From Gautieria morchelliformis (taxonomy: Eukaryota; Basidiomycota; Agaricomycetes; Gomphales; Gomphaceae), in contig WHVA01000003.1 in NCBI GenBank assembly GCA_015179125.1, forward strand, positions 248,001-312,000: a DNA stretch of 64,000 bases, read 5' to 3'. Under the pieces are notes generated by a model. It did not search any database and was not told the DNA's origin. It worked only from the letters and a program-made list of their open reading frames with translations. The position numbers and the translations under genes are program-made. Each line of letters starts with the position of its first letter. Within the stretch, counting starts at the first letter, position 1. This document shows, one piece after another, positions 21,300-31,819 of the stretch.

Positions 21300-23160
21300 C
21301 CCCTGAGCCCCTCTCCAAACTTTTCAAGATTTCCTAGACCCTCCAACTCCACAACGCGTTTCAGCAGCAGTCCCTCAGAAGGCAGCGGCCGTAAAGTCCC
21401 CAGAGAATCCTCCACATCCTGTTAAGCCTCGAGATTGTCCACGGCTATCCACTCCCGAATCGTCCAGGACCAATCCCCACGTAAGTGGCTCACTCTCCGT
21501 TTCGCGCCAGCGTGTCCCTCTATCACCCCGCAATGCCTCTGTATTTACAGGCGTCACCAGCGCCGTGCGCCATCAACCAATAGGGCAAATCCGACCACTT
21601 CCAAGCCCCATGCACAGCACATGCCCCAAGCCTCCAACGACTACGAAAACTTCGCCCGGTGGCGGTCTCTTCAAACATAGTTCCACCTTCCTAATGGTAA
21701 ACCTAAAAAGTTCTTGCCCGGCAGTGGTGACACGGCTCCAATGTCTCCAGTCTTGGTCCACTTCCCCGCCGTTCCTTGATCATCTAATGGGACGCCTCAG
21801 CGTAAAGCTTTTCGCCTATTAGTCACCCACCTTCATACGCGCCAACGAGCAGGATCATGACTACATCCCGCTAACCCCAGACAGCCGTTCCACCAGCATA
21901 TTTGCTATGTCCACCGAGGAGACGCCCTGGAAGACACACGGCAAGGAAGACGTGGAGCTCGCGATGCTCACAGGAGTCATGGACGGCAGCGAAGTCCACG
22001 AGGAGCTGAGTCACCACCGCTCGTTGCGCTCAGGTAAATTTGGCCTCACAGTTTCAAGCTGCAGTCGATCAGCTGACGCGCGCACACACCAACCGCCTGA
22101 CAGATGTCAAAAAGCTGCTTGAACAGACCCAGACCACATCTGCCGCACAGCCCCATGCACTCCAAGCCGAGCTGCGTCTCTTCCGTGCGACGGTTGAGGA
22201 GGAGCGCTACTGCGCGCAAGAGCGAGCTCCATAAGGCTCGCGAGCAGCTCAGCATTGGGAGGCACCACCCCGGCGACAACAGCGCCCACTGGGACATCGT
22301 GCGCGCACTGCGCGAGGATGGCCGATGCCAAAACGCGGGCCAGCAGTCGCTCAACATCGTTCCCCGGGGGTCGGGCGCCTATCGAAGCCCAGGAGCCGCC
22401 GGCCTACGCCGCTGTCCGCCTCGTCGCGCATGAGGACACCGGGGGTGTTCGCGACGCGGTTCGGGACCGCGCCGCTGCGCATCGTCGCGGTGATCGAGAC
22501 GCCGGACGTTGCGGTGGGCGCGGTCGATCCGAGGAGGGGCGTCCTGACGGCGACGCGGTTCAGCTCGCGCGCGGGCGCTGATAGGAGGGTGAGTCATGTC
22601 TCCTGTTTTTCTCTTGTGTGTGTGATATGGAGTGCCGAGATGACTGGCGTGCATCTAGATATTCATGTCGACGCATGACGACAAGCGGGCAAGGGCCGCG
22701 ACGCGTGATATTCCGGAGGACGAAGAAGACGGCGCCGCGGCGGCGGCGGTTGCTGACGAGGAGCCCGACGGGACTGGAACTGGAGAGGCTACCGACTTCT
22801 CGACGTTCATCAATGCGATGGCGGGTGCGTGGTCGGCGTTAGCGACACACGACAACAGCGGGAGCGGCGGCGGCGGCTTCCCCCGTGTGGACGGTCTCCT
22901 GCCAGTGGGCATCCTCGCCGCGAAATTCTTTGGGCTCGCCACGCCCAATAGAACCCGGTGGCTATGAGCTACGAGGAGCTGGTGGCCGGCTGTGCAGACG
23001 GCACGATACAGTGAGTGCTTACATCCATTATAATACAGCGAGGGTTGGGTGTCGTTCTGAGATCCATTGGCGATATAGGATGTACTTTGTGGGGTCTCAA
23101 TACTGCTGCGGAGGCCATGACGCGGACCTCCTTGTCGACGCGTCCCGGGGGAGGGCTTGA
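21300..23160 (+). pseudogene. F-box/WD40 gene fragment lacking the WD40 region, copy 1
   Basis: Plus-strand copy of the two ends of the F-box/WD40 gene seen at 27645-31215. The N-terminal Ser/Pro-rich part and IRANEQDHDYIPLTPDSR-type block lie at about 21300-21900. The coiled block (LTDVKKLLEQTQTTSAAQPHA) is at about 22040-22210. From about 22430 the sequence jumps to the C-terminal block ([27 protein letters not shown]), a 70-nt intron (22589-22658), then the [14 protein letters not shown] exon. A last exon ends FVGSQY...ASRGRA at 23160. The F-box and every WD40 repeat are absent, and the frame is broken. It is non-functional as an F-box protein. Confidence 0.7.
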
Positions 23161-23729
23161 ATGACGTAAGTTGCTGAGTCATAACTCAAGTCGGACTCGG
23201 GGAAATCTAAGTTTTACTGTGTGAAGTCGCTGACTCGTAATTTATGGATTCAAACCGAGTCAGGTTGAGCTGCAGCAGCATTATAATGCCGTTAATGCAG
23301 CACATGATTATTGACCAAAAGTTTCTTCATTTGATCAACAGGATCCCGACCATACTTCCCATCTCCTTTGACAAATTGACACGCAGTGAATATGTCGAAG
23401 GAGAAGGGAAGTATGGATGCCCAAATATGGTCCAACAATCCACACCAAGCTTTTTCGGACCATTTTCGCTCGAGGGCGGCAATGCTGCCCTGCTGGGTTT
23501 GCACATAGAGGCTCTGTACATGAAAACCCAACTGGGCAGGCTCCGTTCTGGACGTAGAGGGCGGACACGCGAAGGTGTTGCGGGCACTAGTAGGTGAATG
23601 CCGCTGTTTTCCAATTCTCTGCGATACAGCTCCATGAATACGTGCTTCGTTCAGATGACAGGTGACGGCAAGAACCCAGACTCCAGCGTGCTTGGGCTCA
23701 ATTCATGAATAAATAGCATTGAGGGCGGG

Positions 23730-25354
23730 CATGGAACTTGGGCTCACTGACACGCCATATGCAGCAGGTGCCCCGTTTTTGCTTTTTTTTTTCTTATATC
23801 CAAGTTATCGTCTTTTGGGGCCGGGTCCCATGTAAGACGGTACCTACAAATACCCGGTCAACATGTATTTCCGTCAGAACCTTTCATTATCTATCTCTGC
23901 TTGCACTCATAGGGCGAAGCCCTGAGCGAGTCCGTGCCTATGTGGGCGTGGTGTTTGAGTCTTTGCGCCTCACGCATCAGCGAGGTCTCCCTGCGCGTCA
24001 CGTCGTTTCTTCTCTGTGCGGGGCTAGACGGTGCGAGGGGCCGGTGGTGAGGTTAAAGCGCCGGTGTTTGGACCCGTAGACCTGGTGTAGGGGTCAGCTT
24101 CTCTCCTCATCTCTCATCCCACGCGGATCAGGCGTGCTACAGACGTGAGCCTGTGCCATGAGTGGCAGAGTAGGAGGATGTGGTATCCTGTGAATTTAGT
24201 GTGCCGCGGGTTGCAAGGGAGGTATGAGACTTGTCGATTTGGAAAAATGACGACGCCCCGCACCGCGAGTTCAGGCTGTTCAGCTTTGGATCACATCCGG
24301 AACCCACATCCTCCTACATCTGCCAGTGCCTCAAGGTCGCATGTGGCCCTTAAAGCAACAAAGTGCTCACGTCAGAAGCCTGCAACAAAGACGGTGAATG
24401 CTTCCGAAAGGGTACAACAGCAAGGTGGTGCGTCGTGTGGGTGTCGATGGCGAGACGCGTTTTCGGGACTGGGCCGAGTTTTTGACTCACGCCGAGACCC
24501 TGGAGCACGGTCAATCGTCAAATTTGGGCGCAGTATTGGATACTGAGGAAAGATAATGTCGGCGTAGAAAGAGGTGATTGGTGGGGATGATGAGGCATCT
24601 CGTGCAGGGTTCAGTAGTAACTTTTAAGGCGTGAGGTATAGTGATGGTGGCGGGATATGTGAGACTCTCTAATGCCGATACGCGCCGTATTCCGGGAACC
24701 ACCTTGCCGTCAGAGATCGAAATGCCACGTGCGGCAGGGAAGTGACATGTTCGCGTTCTCGGCGGTATTCTGTTCTCTGACATTCGTCGTTCTCTAGACT
24801 GTCGCATGTTTACCCGATGGCATGATACGCTTTGGCTTACCGTGGAATTCAGCGAGAGCGCATAGCAGCGTCGTCTCGAGCTCGAGTTCAGATCACCGCG
24901 CGCTCGCAAACCCAGATCGCAAACGCACCCCAGGTTACTCTTATTTCGTTCGCTCGTCTCTCTTAATGCGGAGGTGCGGGGCAGGCAATCACCCGTGAAT
25001 TGCATGCGTTGCAACCCAACCTTTTCCTGGTCCATGTTGAAGAAGTTTCACGCCATCGCCAGAGTGACTCAACGCACCCCACCCCTTCAAGAAGACAGTC
25101 GGTATTGCTTATTAGGTATCTTTATAGCTAAATTTTTCCCCTGCATACTGTACTGTTCTGACGCTACTTTCAAAGTCACGCTTGAATGTATATCACCTCA
25201 GTACACTGTATGGAGATGGTGGCTATCTGCAAGGTCATCACCCAATTATGATGTGCGACACAGGTAAGCCGTGGTTGACTTGAGTTTAGGGTCCGGATGG
25301 TCGTCGGCCACCGTCTATTTGTCTCCATTCTAGGAAACACAGCTCTTAACGCCC
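23730..25354. repeat. 1.6-kb block, inverted between the two duplication copies
   Basis: It is present in opposite orientation at 44786-46193 plus 60055-60353 (split by the copia). Its ends in copy 1 carry a 6-bp inverted repeat, AGGGCG at 23722-23727 and CGCCCT at 25350-25355. A polypyrimidine run lies near the left end (23780-23800). A plus-strand frame of about 37 codons (around 24441-24551, GETRFRDWAEFLTHAETLEH) is kept in both copies and may be a real exon. No transposase or recombinase is seen. Confidence 0.8.
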
Positions 25355-25364
25355 TGTTTGCAAG

Positions 25365-26903
25365 GCATATTAGTCTCAGAGCAGTATTAGGATCGGAAAA
25401 CACACAAAAGGTCATGGACAAGATCCAGAACGGCAGTATTACCAGTGCGTGTTGCGGCATTTTCTTGTAGTGCTAACTTGAGTTGATTGAACTTGTCCCG
25501 GAAAGGTCCTTCATAGAGTATGTCATCCTGTTGAATTCCCCAGGCTGTTTACACGCTGTATTAACCTCGGGAAAGGCCCAAAATCGGAAAACACACAGGA
25601 ATCCCAAAGCATCGGAAAGGTTAGCAGTGGGATTTTAGTGTCGGCGTGGTCCTGTATTGCCAAGCTGAGTTTGTTGAGCGTATCCTGATATCGCTGGACT
25701 TTGTTGTCAATATTCGACGCTGCATTCTTCACGGTTTGTTTCCCTGAACAAAGGTCAAGAAGGACTATCGCCACCTGACATAATGGGACAACATACCTAG
25801 GTCCTTGTGTATCGCGTAGTCGCTGATAAAATAGGCGCACTCGATCGTCTGATTCGTCAAGGATATGAAAATTGACTTTTGCGATGCAATTCTCTTCAAC
25901 GGCTCTGCCAAGTGGACGAACGCGTAAGTGTCTCCAATACTCTCAGCAAGCCTATTGATAGTATCGACCCCGTCCTTCTGAGCAATTATCCTCTGCATAT
26001 AATCAACCCAGATGTCAGATATAGCTATCCAGTTGGTGCAAGTGATAGATATACCTTGTGTGCACTGGACAAGACAGACAATGCCATTATTGCATCAAGA
26101 TGGATCTAGAAACAGGTCGTACGTCATTATCAAGGGATCGGGAAGGCTGACAGCCTGAGCTTGATTACCTCTGGTATGCCATCCACAATCTTTGTAAACA
26201 GCCTGATATTGTCCAAGAGAGGATTCCAAACCGCCGTTGTTGGATTCCCAGTGTTGGTGCGACTGGTGGTAGTGATGCCGTCAGCCACATCCCCTGCATC
26301 CATGATTAGGGACGGCGCGGGGTTTATCTTAGTGACATCTTTTGCTTCGCTGACTATTTCGTTCAACTCGTCCTTCGGCGCCTCGTCGGCCATCGCGAAA
26401 GATGGAATCCTTAGCTCTCCCATAGCTTCATGCATCTTCCCTGCCTTGTGACGTTTACACAGTATGTGGACTGTGCTCGGAGATCACGTGTGCATCCAAT
26501 CGATGAGCGAACAAGACAGACCTCCTGTTGCTCTATCTGCAAGTTGATGAAGCAACTCGATCGTTGTCTTCACACCACCGATGTACTTGTCCCAGCCAAA
26601 CCACCGGCACCTATAGATACCAAGTTCCAACATGGGAGAGCCATGCAATTTGTCACTTGGTAGATGACATGCATTTCACATCGCATGAATATCAGGACTC
26701 GAAAAGTGAACGCACAAAGAGAATGATTTATTCCAGGTCACCGAATCGCCTCCTGCAGCGATGGGAGCTTTCATGACATCCTTATTGATACGCAGCTTCA
26801 CGTAGTATTTACCGGGTGGTTGGGATGACCATACGACCACACGAAGCTCAATGCTTTTTAAGTCTGTTATCAATCGCCGGCAGTCATTATGCAGTATTTG
26901 GTG
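25365..26903 (-). pseudogene. C2-NACHT gene N-terminal fragments, copy 1
   Basis: Minus-strand exons of the N-terminal half of an Agaricomycete STAND protein. First is a C2-like start (LKSIELRVVVWSSQPPGK and GGDSVTWNKSF, about 26676-26873). Next is a helical block with LLDNIRLFTKIVDGIPEVIKL (about 26150-26435). Then comes MQRIIAQKDGVDTINRLAESIGDTYAF (about 25880-25998) and the pre-NACHT block (LLDLCSGKQTVKNAASNIDNKVQRYQ, about 25640-25780). A second short pre-NACHT-like block at 25370-25510 suggests two overlapping copies. No NTPase core follows. C2 domains bind membranes or lipids; here only debris remains. It is paired with 60360-61903. Confidence 0.65.
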
Positions 26904-27644
26904 TAAACAAAATCACCTTTCCTGCAACTTTTGCTGTACTTGTTGCTGACGGCAATGTTCTGGCCCAGCCCTGTCTCAGGATAATAGCTCACCTACACGT
27001 TATTGCTGACTCACTGGGATGCACTCTTGCTGCTTGTGCCGTCCTTCATTGCTGACACGGTTCGAGGTGGATGGAAGGCGTATAAAAAAGATACATTTTG
27101 ATTAGGAGAATATAGCCCTATCTATATGGGGTTACTCCTGACTGTTAGTGAGCACTTAAATGTGAATTTGCATGTATAAGACATTACTGTTAAAGGGAAG
27201 AAGCCTTTACGCTAAGTGCCCGTCCCACGGCACGTCCTCGTCGAAGAGTTCACAACTGACGCGGGAGTGCTTAATTGAGGAGGTATCGTGTGGGAAGTCG
27301 GGAATCCAACTATGCGATTTTAACGGACGTTGTACTCACCCCATCTACAGTAAGTCAAATGTACTGTAAGCACTAGTGAAAATCCCTAAGATGAAGATGG
27401 CCAGCGTCGGTTCGTAAGGTGAGGTCTGAGTCCGAGTAAACACATGAACGCACTCGCGTTGATCACGTGCCAGGAATCCGAATCATACTCCATCATGCTC
27501 AATTGACGTGATGCGCGTGTCACGGACACAAAGCGTCAGTGTCAAGATATAGTACAATAGTGTATGCACACAGACCGAAAAATATAGTAAACCCAATCTA
27601 CTATACTCCACAGCACGTTCTGTACATCCGAAACAACTCATGCC
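26904..27644. other. No gene seen; end of duplicated segment
   Basis: The 3' part of the 7.3-kb duplication runs to about 27410. After that there is about 230 bp of unique sequence before the C-terminal end of the F-box/WD40 gene. No coding signal is supported. Confidence 0.4.
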
Positions 27645-30600
27645 TCAGCCAGCCATGGCAGTTTTACCGTCGACCGCGTCTGTCCGGGACACCGCAACCG
27701 CACTGTCGACAGCTTGAAGGAGGTCCACGTCATGGCCCCTCCGGCGGTACTGATACCCCACAAAGCTCATCACGCTACATCGGCAACACGTCTCAGCAAG
27801 ACACGCAACACCCCCACCGTATTATGATGGATATAAGCACTCACTATATCAAGCCGTCCGCACAGCCAACCACCACCTCGTGGCTCAGCTCCATAGCCAT
27901 CGGTATTAGATTCGGAGTGGCGAGCCCAGCCAATTTCGTGGGGGGGTGCCCAGGAGACCGTCGACATGGGGGAAGCCGCCACCGCCGCTCCTGCTGTCGT
28001 CGTGTCGCTAACGCCATCCACGCACCCGCTATCGCATTGATGGATGTCGAGAAGTCGACGGCCCCTCCAGTCCCAGTCCCGTTGGGCTCCTCGTCAGCAA
28101 CCGCCGCCGCCGTCTTATTCGTCCTCCGGGAGATCACGCGCCGCGGCCATTGCCCGCTTGCCGTCATGGGTCGACATGAATGTCTAGATACACACGCCAG
28201 TCACATCAGCACTCCATATCACACACACAAGGGAAAGAGAGGAGGAGAGAAGGCGAGAAGGCGAGAAGACGAGGAGGAGAGAAGAAGATAGGGAGAGAAG
28301 GAGAAGATGAGAAGGAGAGAAGACGAGAATGGGGGAAGACGAGAAGGAGAGAACACGAGAAGGAGAGAAGATAAGGAGAGAAGACGAGAAGGAGAGAAGA
28401 CGTGGAGAGAAGACGAGAAGGAGAGAAGACGAGAGGGAGAGAACACGAGAAGAAGAGAACACGAGAGGAAGAGGAGACGAGAAGGAGAGAAGACGAGAAG
28501 AAGAGAAGACGACGCGGGGAGATAAGACGCGGAGAGAAGACGAGAAGGAGAGATGACTCACCCTCCTATCCGCGCCCGCGTGCGAGCTGAACCGCGTCGC
28601 CGTCACGACGCGCCTCTTCCTTGGGCCGACCGCGCCAACCGCGACGTCCGGCGTCTCGATCACAGCGACCATGCGCTGCGGCGCAGTCCCGAACCGCGTC
28701 GCGAAGACCGCCGGTGTCCCCATGCGCGACGAGGTGGACACCGGCGTGAGCGGCGTCGTGGGCCGGCGGCTGGCCCCAGGCTTCGATAGGGAGCCGCCCG
28801 ACCCCTGCGGCGCGGCGGTGGTGACGTTGAGCGACTGCCGGCGATGTGTTTTGGCGCCAGAGCGGGAGAGGGGGAGCGCAGAGGTGGTGCGCGCGGCGGG
28901 GACGGGGGCCATGAGTCTGAGCGGGGCGGGTGAAGCGTCGAGGTGGGGGAGGCGACGATGGCTTGGGGCTCCATGGTGGCGGCGTCGGTGTCAGACCATT
29001 GGAGGTGGAGGATGACGGATTTGGTCGCGCACCAAGCGGAGCCGGCCGTCAATATGTTCGTGAGTCATCACTAGGGGAGTACGCACCACCATCTGGGTAC
29101 CATGCGCAGCGAACCATCTTGTCGAAGGGTATCGTCAACAACCCGTACGGCGTGAATGGGAATTCACACGCACTGCAGCACGTTGTTCGCGCCGGCGCCT
29201 ACGTTGAATATATCGGGTCCCCAGCGCCTAATTCCAATAATTTGAACTGGGAAACCATTCCTCGTTTATCTGACGGCAGGCCCGTCACTCAGCGTGTTGA
29301 CTCGACAAGGTCATGGACCCTCTGCTCACAGATATAGAATACGCGTACGGCACAGTCGATGGTCACGCTCACGACGCGCTCTCCACCCTCTGCGACCCCT
29401 GCCAGTATCTGCAATATCTGTCCACCGCCTCGTTCGTCAACATTTGGAAGTCTAGAGGGACGGCAACGCACTTAGGTTTGTCTGCTGTCCCCAGCGCACA
29501 ATCTTTGTGCTGGTGCGCCACGCCCAGCATACGAGCGCCTTGTCAGCACCCACCGAGACGAGGTATTTTGACGAGCGCGCGACGGCGCGGATGAGGTGAC
29601 TATGCGGAAGTGCCAGCGTCTGTGGGGGGATTTAAGAATTGAGCCGTTCACTCTAGTTGTCGCAGTGGATTGAACGTGACGGAGAGTGTGAACGAATCAT
29701 GGTGTGCAAGCTGAGAGGCGTGCGTACCCAACGTCGTGAAAACCGACGACGAATACCTCTGCAACATAAGATAAGTACAGCCTGGACTACGACTGAGAGC
29801 AAAGGCACCCACCCTCCTCACTCAAAAAGTCGACGCAACTGACGGGTTTGTTGACCTGGAGGCATTTTCTTCTCCTCCCCCTTAGTGATATCCCAGAACC
29901 GAATCGTCTCGTCGTAGGAACCGCTGATAAGCCGCTTGCCTAGATCGTGGCCCACTATCAGCAACGCAGCCCATCTAGTTGATCCCGACGCACGTTTGAG
30001 CAGCAGCGTCGTGCAGAAATTCGTGTGCCCGTTCAGGAAGCGGACGCTTTGCGGCAGCGCGTCGCTGAAGTTCCGCTCGCGGTGGAACAGGCTTTTGTAG
30101 AGCACCTTCCGCTCATCGGGCTAGGCGGGCGAGCAAGCGCTCGGCAGTGTGCGCCAGAACACGGGGGCGTGCACCAGCTACTGCCTGTACGAGACGAGCT
30201 CGGCAGGAGCAGGTCGTGCATGGGCAGGTGCTGGAGACAGCGCACGCCCAGCTCCGGCTGGAGCGTGCCGACGAGGTCGAACAAACTCTTTGCGTATTTT
30301 TCGAGCTGGAGGATCTGCCGGGATATGTCGCCAGGAAGACGCTGGGAGTGTAATTAAGAGGTATAATTAAGTATAGACAATTCCCAGGGGAAGAACGTGC
30401 AGTTGCACACGCACAGTCGAGGATAATGGCGACGCTGTAGTGGGCTGTGAGCGTAGAGCGAACGGCGAGCGAGACGAAAAGGCACACAGACGCACCCGGT
30501 CCCCATTCTCGGTCCACGGACCGCTTTGCGTACGTCTTCATCGTTGAAATTGCGCGGCCGTCCAGCTGGGGGAGTCGTCCGGGCGGCGGGTCGCGATGGT

Positions 30601-31215
30601 GAGGCACTCGCAATCCCTGCGGAGCTCGCTCTCTGGCGTAGCGGCGCGCTCCTGCCCCGCCGCGGCACGCAAGAGGCGCAGCTCGGCCTGGGGGCGTGGA
30701 GTTGTGCGGCCGATGCGGTCTGTGTCTGTTCTAGCAACCATCTGAAATCGGGCGGTTGGTGTTGGAGCTGTGAAAATGAATTTTAACCCAGGATCGAGAG
30801 ACGAGCAATTGGGGACATCTGGAGATCCATGCGGTCATTGCCCGCCCAGGGCGTCTCCGCGGAGGACATGTCAAATGCGCTTGTGCGGTGCTGTCCGGGG
30901 GTGGCGAGATATAGTCGCCATCCTGGTTGGCGCGCATGAAGGTGTGGGCCGAATCGGCGAAGAGCTTTGCACTGAGGCCGCCTAGTGCGCCATTATTAGA
31001 CTACCAGGGCTGGGCAGCATGGACGGGGAGATGGAAAAGGCTGGAGAGACAGGCGTCGCGCTTGGAGAGTGAGCGGACTGCTTTGAGTGTGCGCGTACTT
31101 CTGCCTGCACAGTCACAGTGTTTGTGCAGCGGACCTGGGACATGGTCACGGTCGCCTGGGGCGGGCTATGACAAATGCACCGTTGTCGCAGTGTGGCGTC
31201 GTCTGGCTCGTCCAT
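27645..31215 (-). pseudogene. F-box/WD40-repeat protein gene, damaged
   Basis: Minus-strand remains of an F-box/WD40 protein, the substrate receptor type of SCF ubiquitin ligases. In order: Ser/Pro-rich N-terminus (about 30990-31215); ANQDGDYISPPPDS block (about 30870-30935); coiled LEQTQTASAAQ block (about 30560-30737). Then an F-box-like segment (LFDLVGTLQPELGVRCLQHLP, about 30215-30310); first WD40 repeat ([26 protein letters not shown], about 29860-30060); a later repeat (GERVVSVTIDCAVRVF, about 29320-29400). Then CATKSVILHLQW (about 29000-29040); C-terminal [24 protein letters not shown] (about 28630-28720). Finally a 378-nt intron, and the last exons ending FVGYQYRRRGHDVDLL before a stop at 27645. 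Several middle WD40 repeats are missing and the frame is interrupted in places, so I call it broken. Confidence 0.65.
28184..28561 (-). repeat. Polypurine/polypyrimidine minisatellite filling an intron
   Basis: The plus strand is almost pure purine with C interruptions for about 330 bp (units such as GAGAAGACGAGAAG, about 28228-28553). It lies exactly between the GTGAGT donor (28561) and TCTAG acceptor (28184) of an F-box/WD40 intron. The intron is only about 70 nt in the two partial copies (22589-22658 and the matching site near 43640). The edges of the short intron are recognisable on both sides of the repeat. Frames reading through it are low-complexity artefacts. Confidence 0.85.
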
Positions 31216-31819
31216 GCCCTGTGCCTTGGGCGCCTTCCCTCAGCGCTCTTTGCATATTACCATACCCACATATCTCCGCTCCGTGATCTGAATGCATGCT
31301 ACACTCCTCACATCCCTTGGCGTAGGGCAGAAAAGTGGACTTTAGGTGTGCCACGCCCACGTGTACATATATATCATGTGTACCTCAATGCGCACTCTCC
31401 TAATTGCGTGTATCTCCACGACAATGCCGAAGGATTCAAAGCTGTCCATGTCAACGCTCACTCAAGCTCTAGATCATCAGAACTCTTCTCATCCGCCAGC
31501 CGTTCGTATTCAATCCAGGTCCTTTCTCATCTGTTTATTTCTTGCTTCCTGCACTATACCCTCATCCTGGTGTGTTCTTGGCTTACCTAGACCCAGTTGC
31601 TTGTGTTCGGTTCGAGCAACTTTCGCTACGTCAACTTCCATTCTATTCGACCGACGTCCGATGCGTCGCTACATAGCATTGTTGATTTAATCAATCGTTT
31701 CCTCACATGTTCATTTTATACAGAACGTGGCTATGACTATTCTCGTGAAATGGCATATATACGTGTACACTATGCCTGGCTATTATTCTCGTTGAAAGCA
31801 TCAAACCGGTCTGACAACC
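31216..31819. other. No gene seen
   Basis: About 600 bp between the damaged F-box/WD40 gene and the 3' end of the NLR gene. There are frames on both strands but none with a recognisable domain. Confidence 0.35.

Larger units (their letters stand above)
20091..27410. repeat. 7.3-kb segmental duplication, copy 1
   Basis: It matches 41161-62405 (second copy, once the copia at 46194-60049 is set aside). The order is NACHT fragment, F-box/WD40 fragment, 1.6-kb block, C2-NACHT fragment. The outer parts (20091-23727 and 25355-27410) are in the same orientation in both copies, whereas the inner block 23730-25354 is inverted. Copies differ by scattered substitutions and small indels of about 26 and 46 bp near 20550-20740. 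Confidence 0.9.

Noticed and set aside
24511-25035. 174-codon minus-strand frame in the 1.6-kb block
   Set aside because: No domain, not kept at full length in the second copy, and it overlaps a more coding-like plus-strand stretch.
28219-28590. Arg/Glu-rich and Ser/Leu-rich proteins in the GA-rich tract
   Set aside because: Low-complexity readings of an intronic minisatellite.
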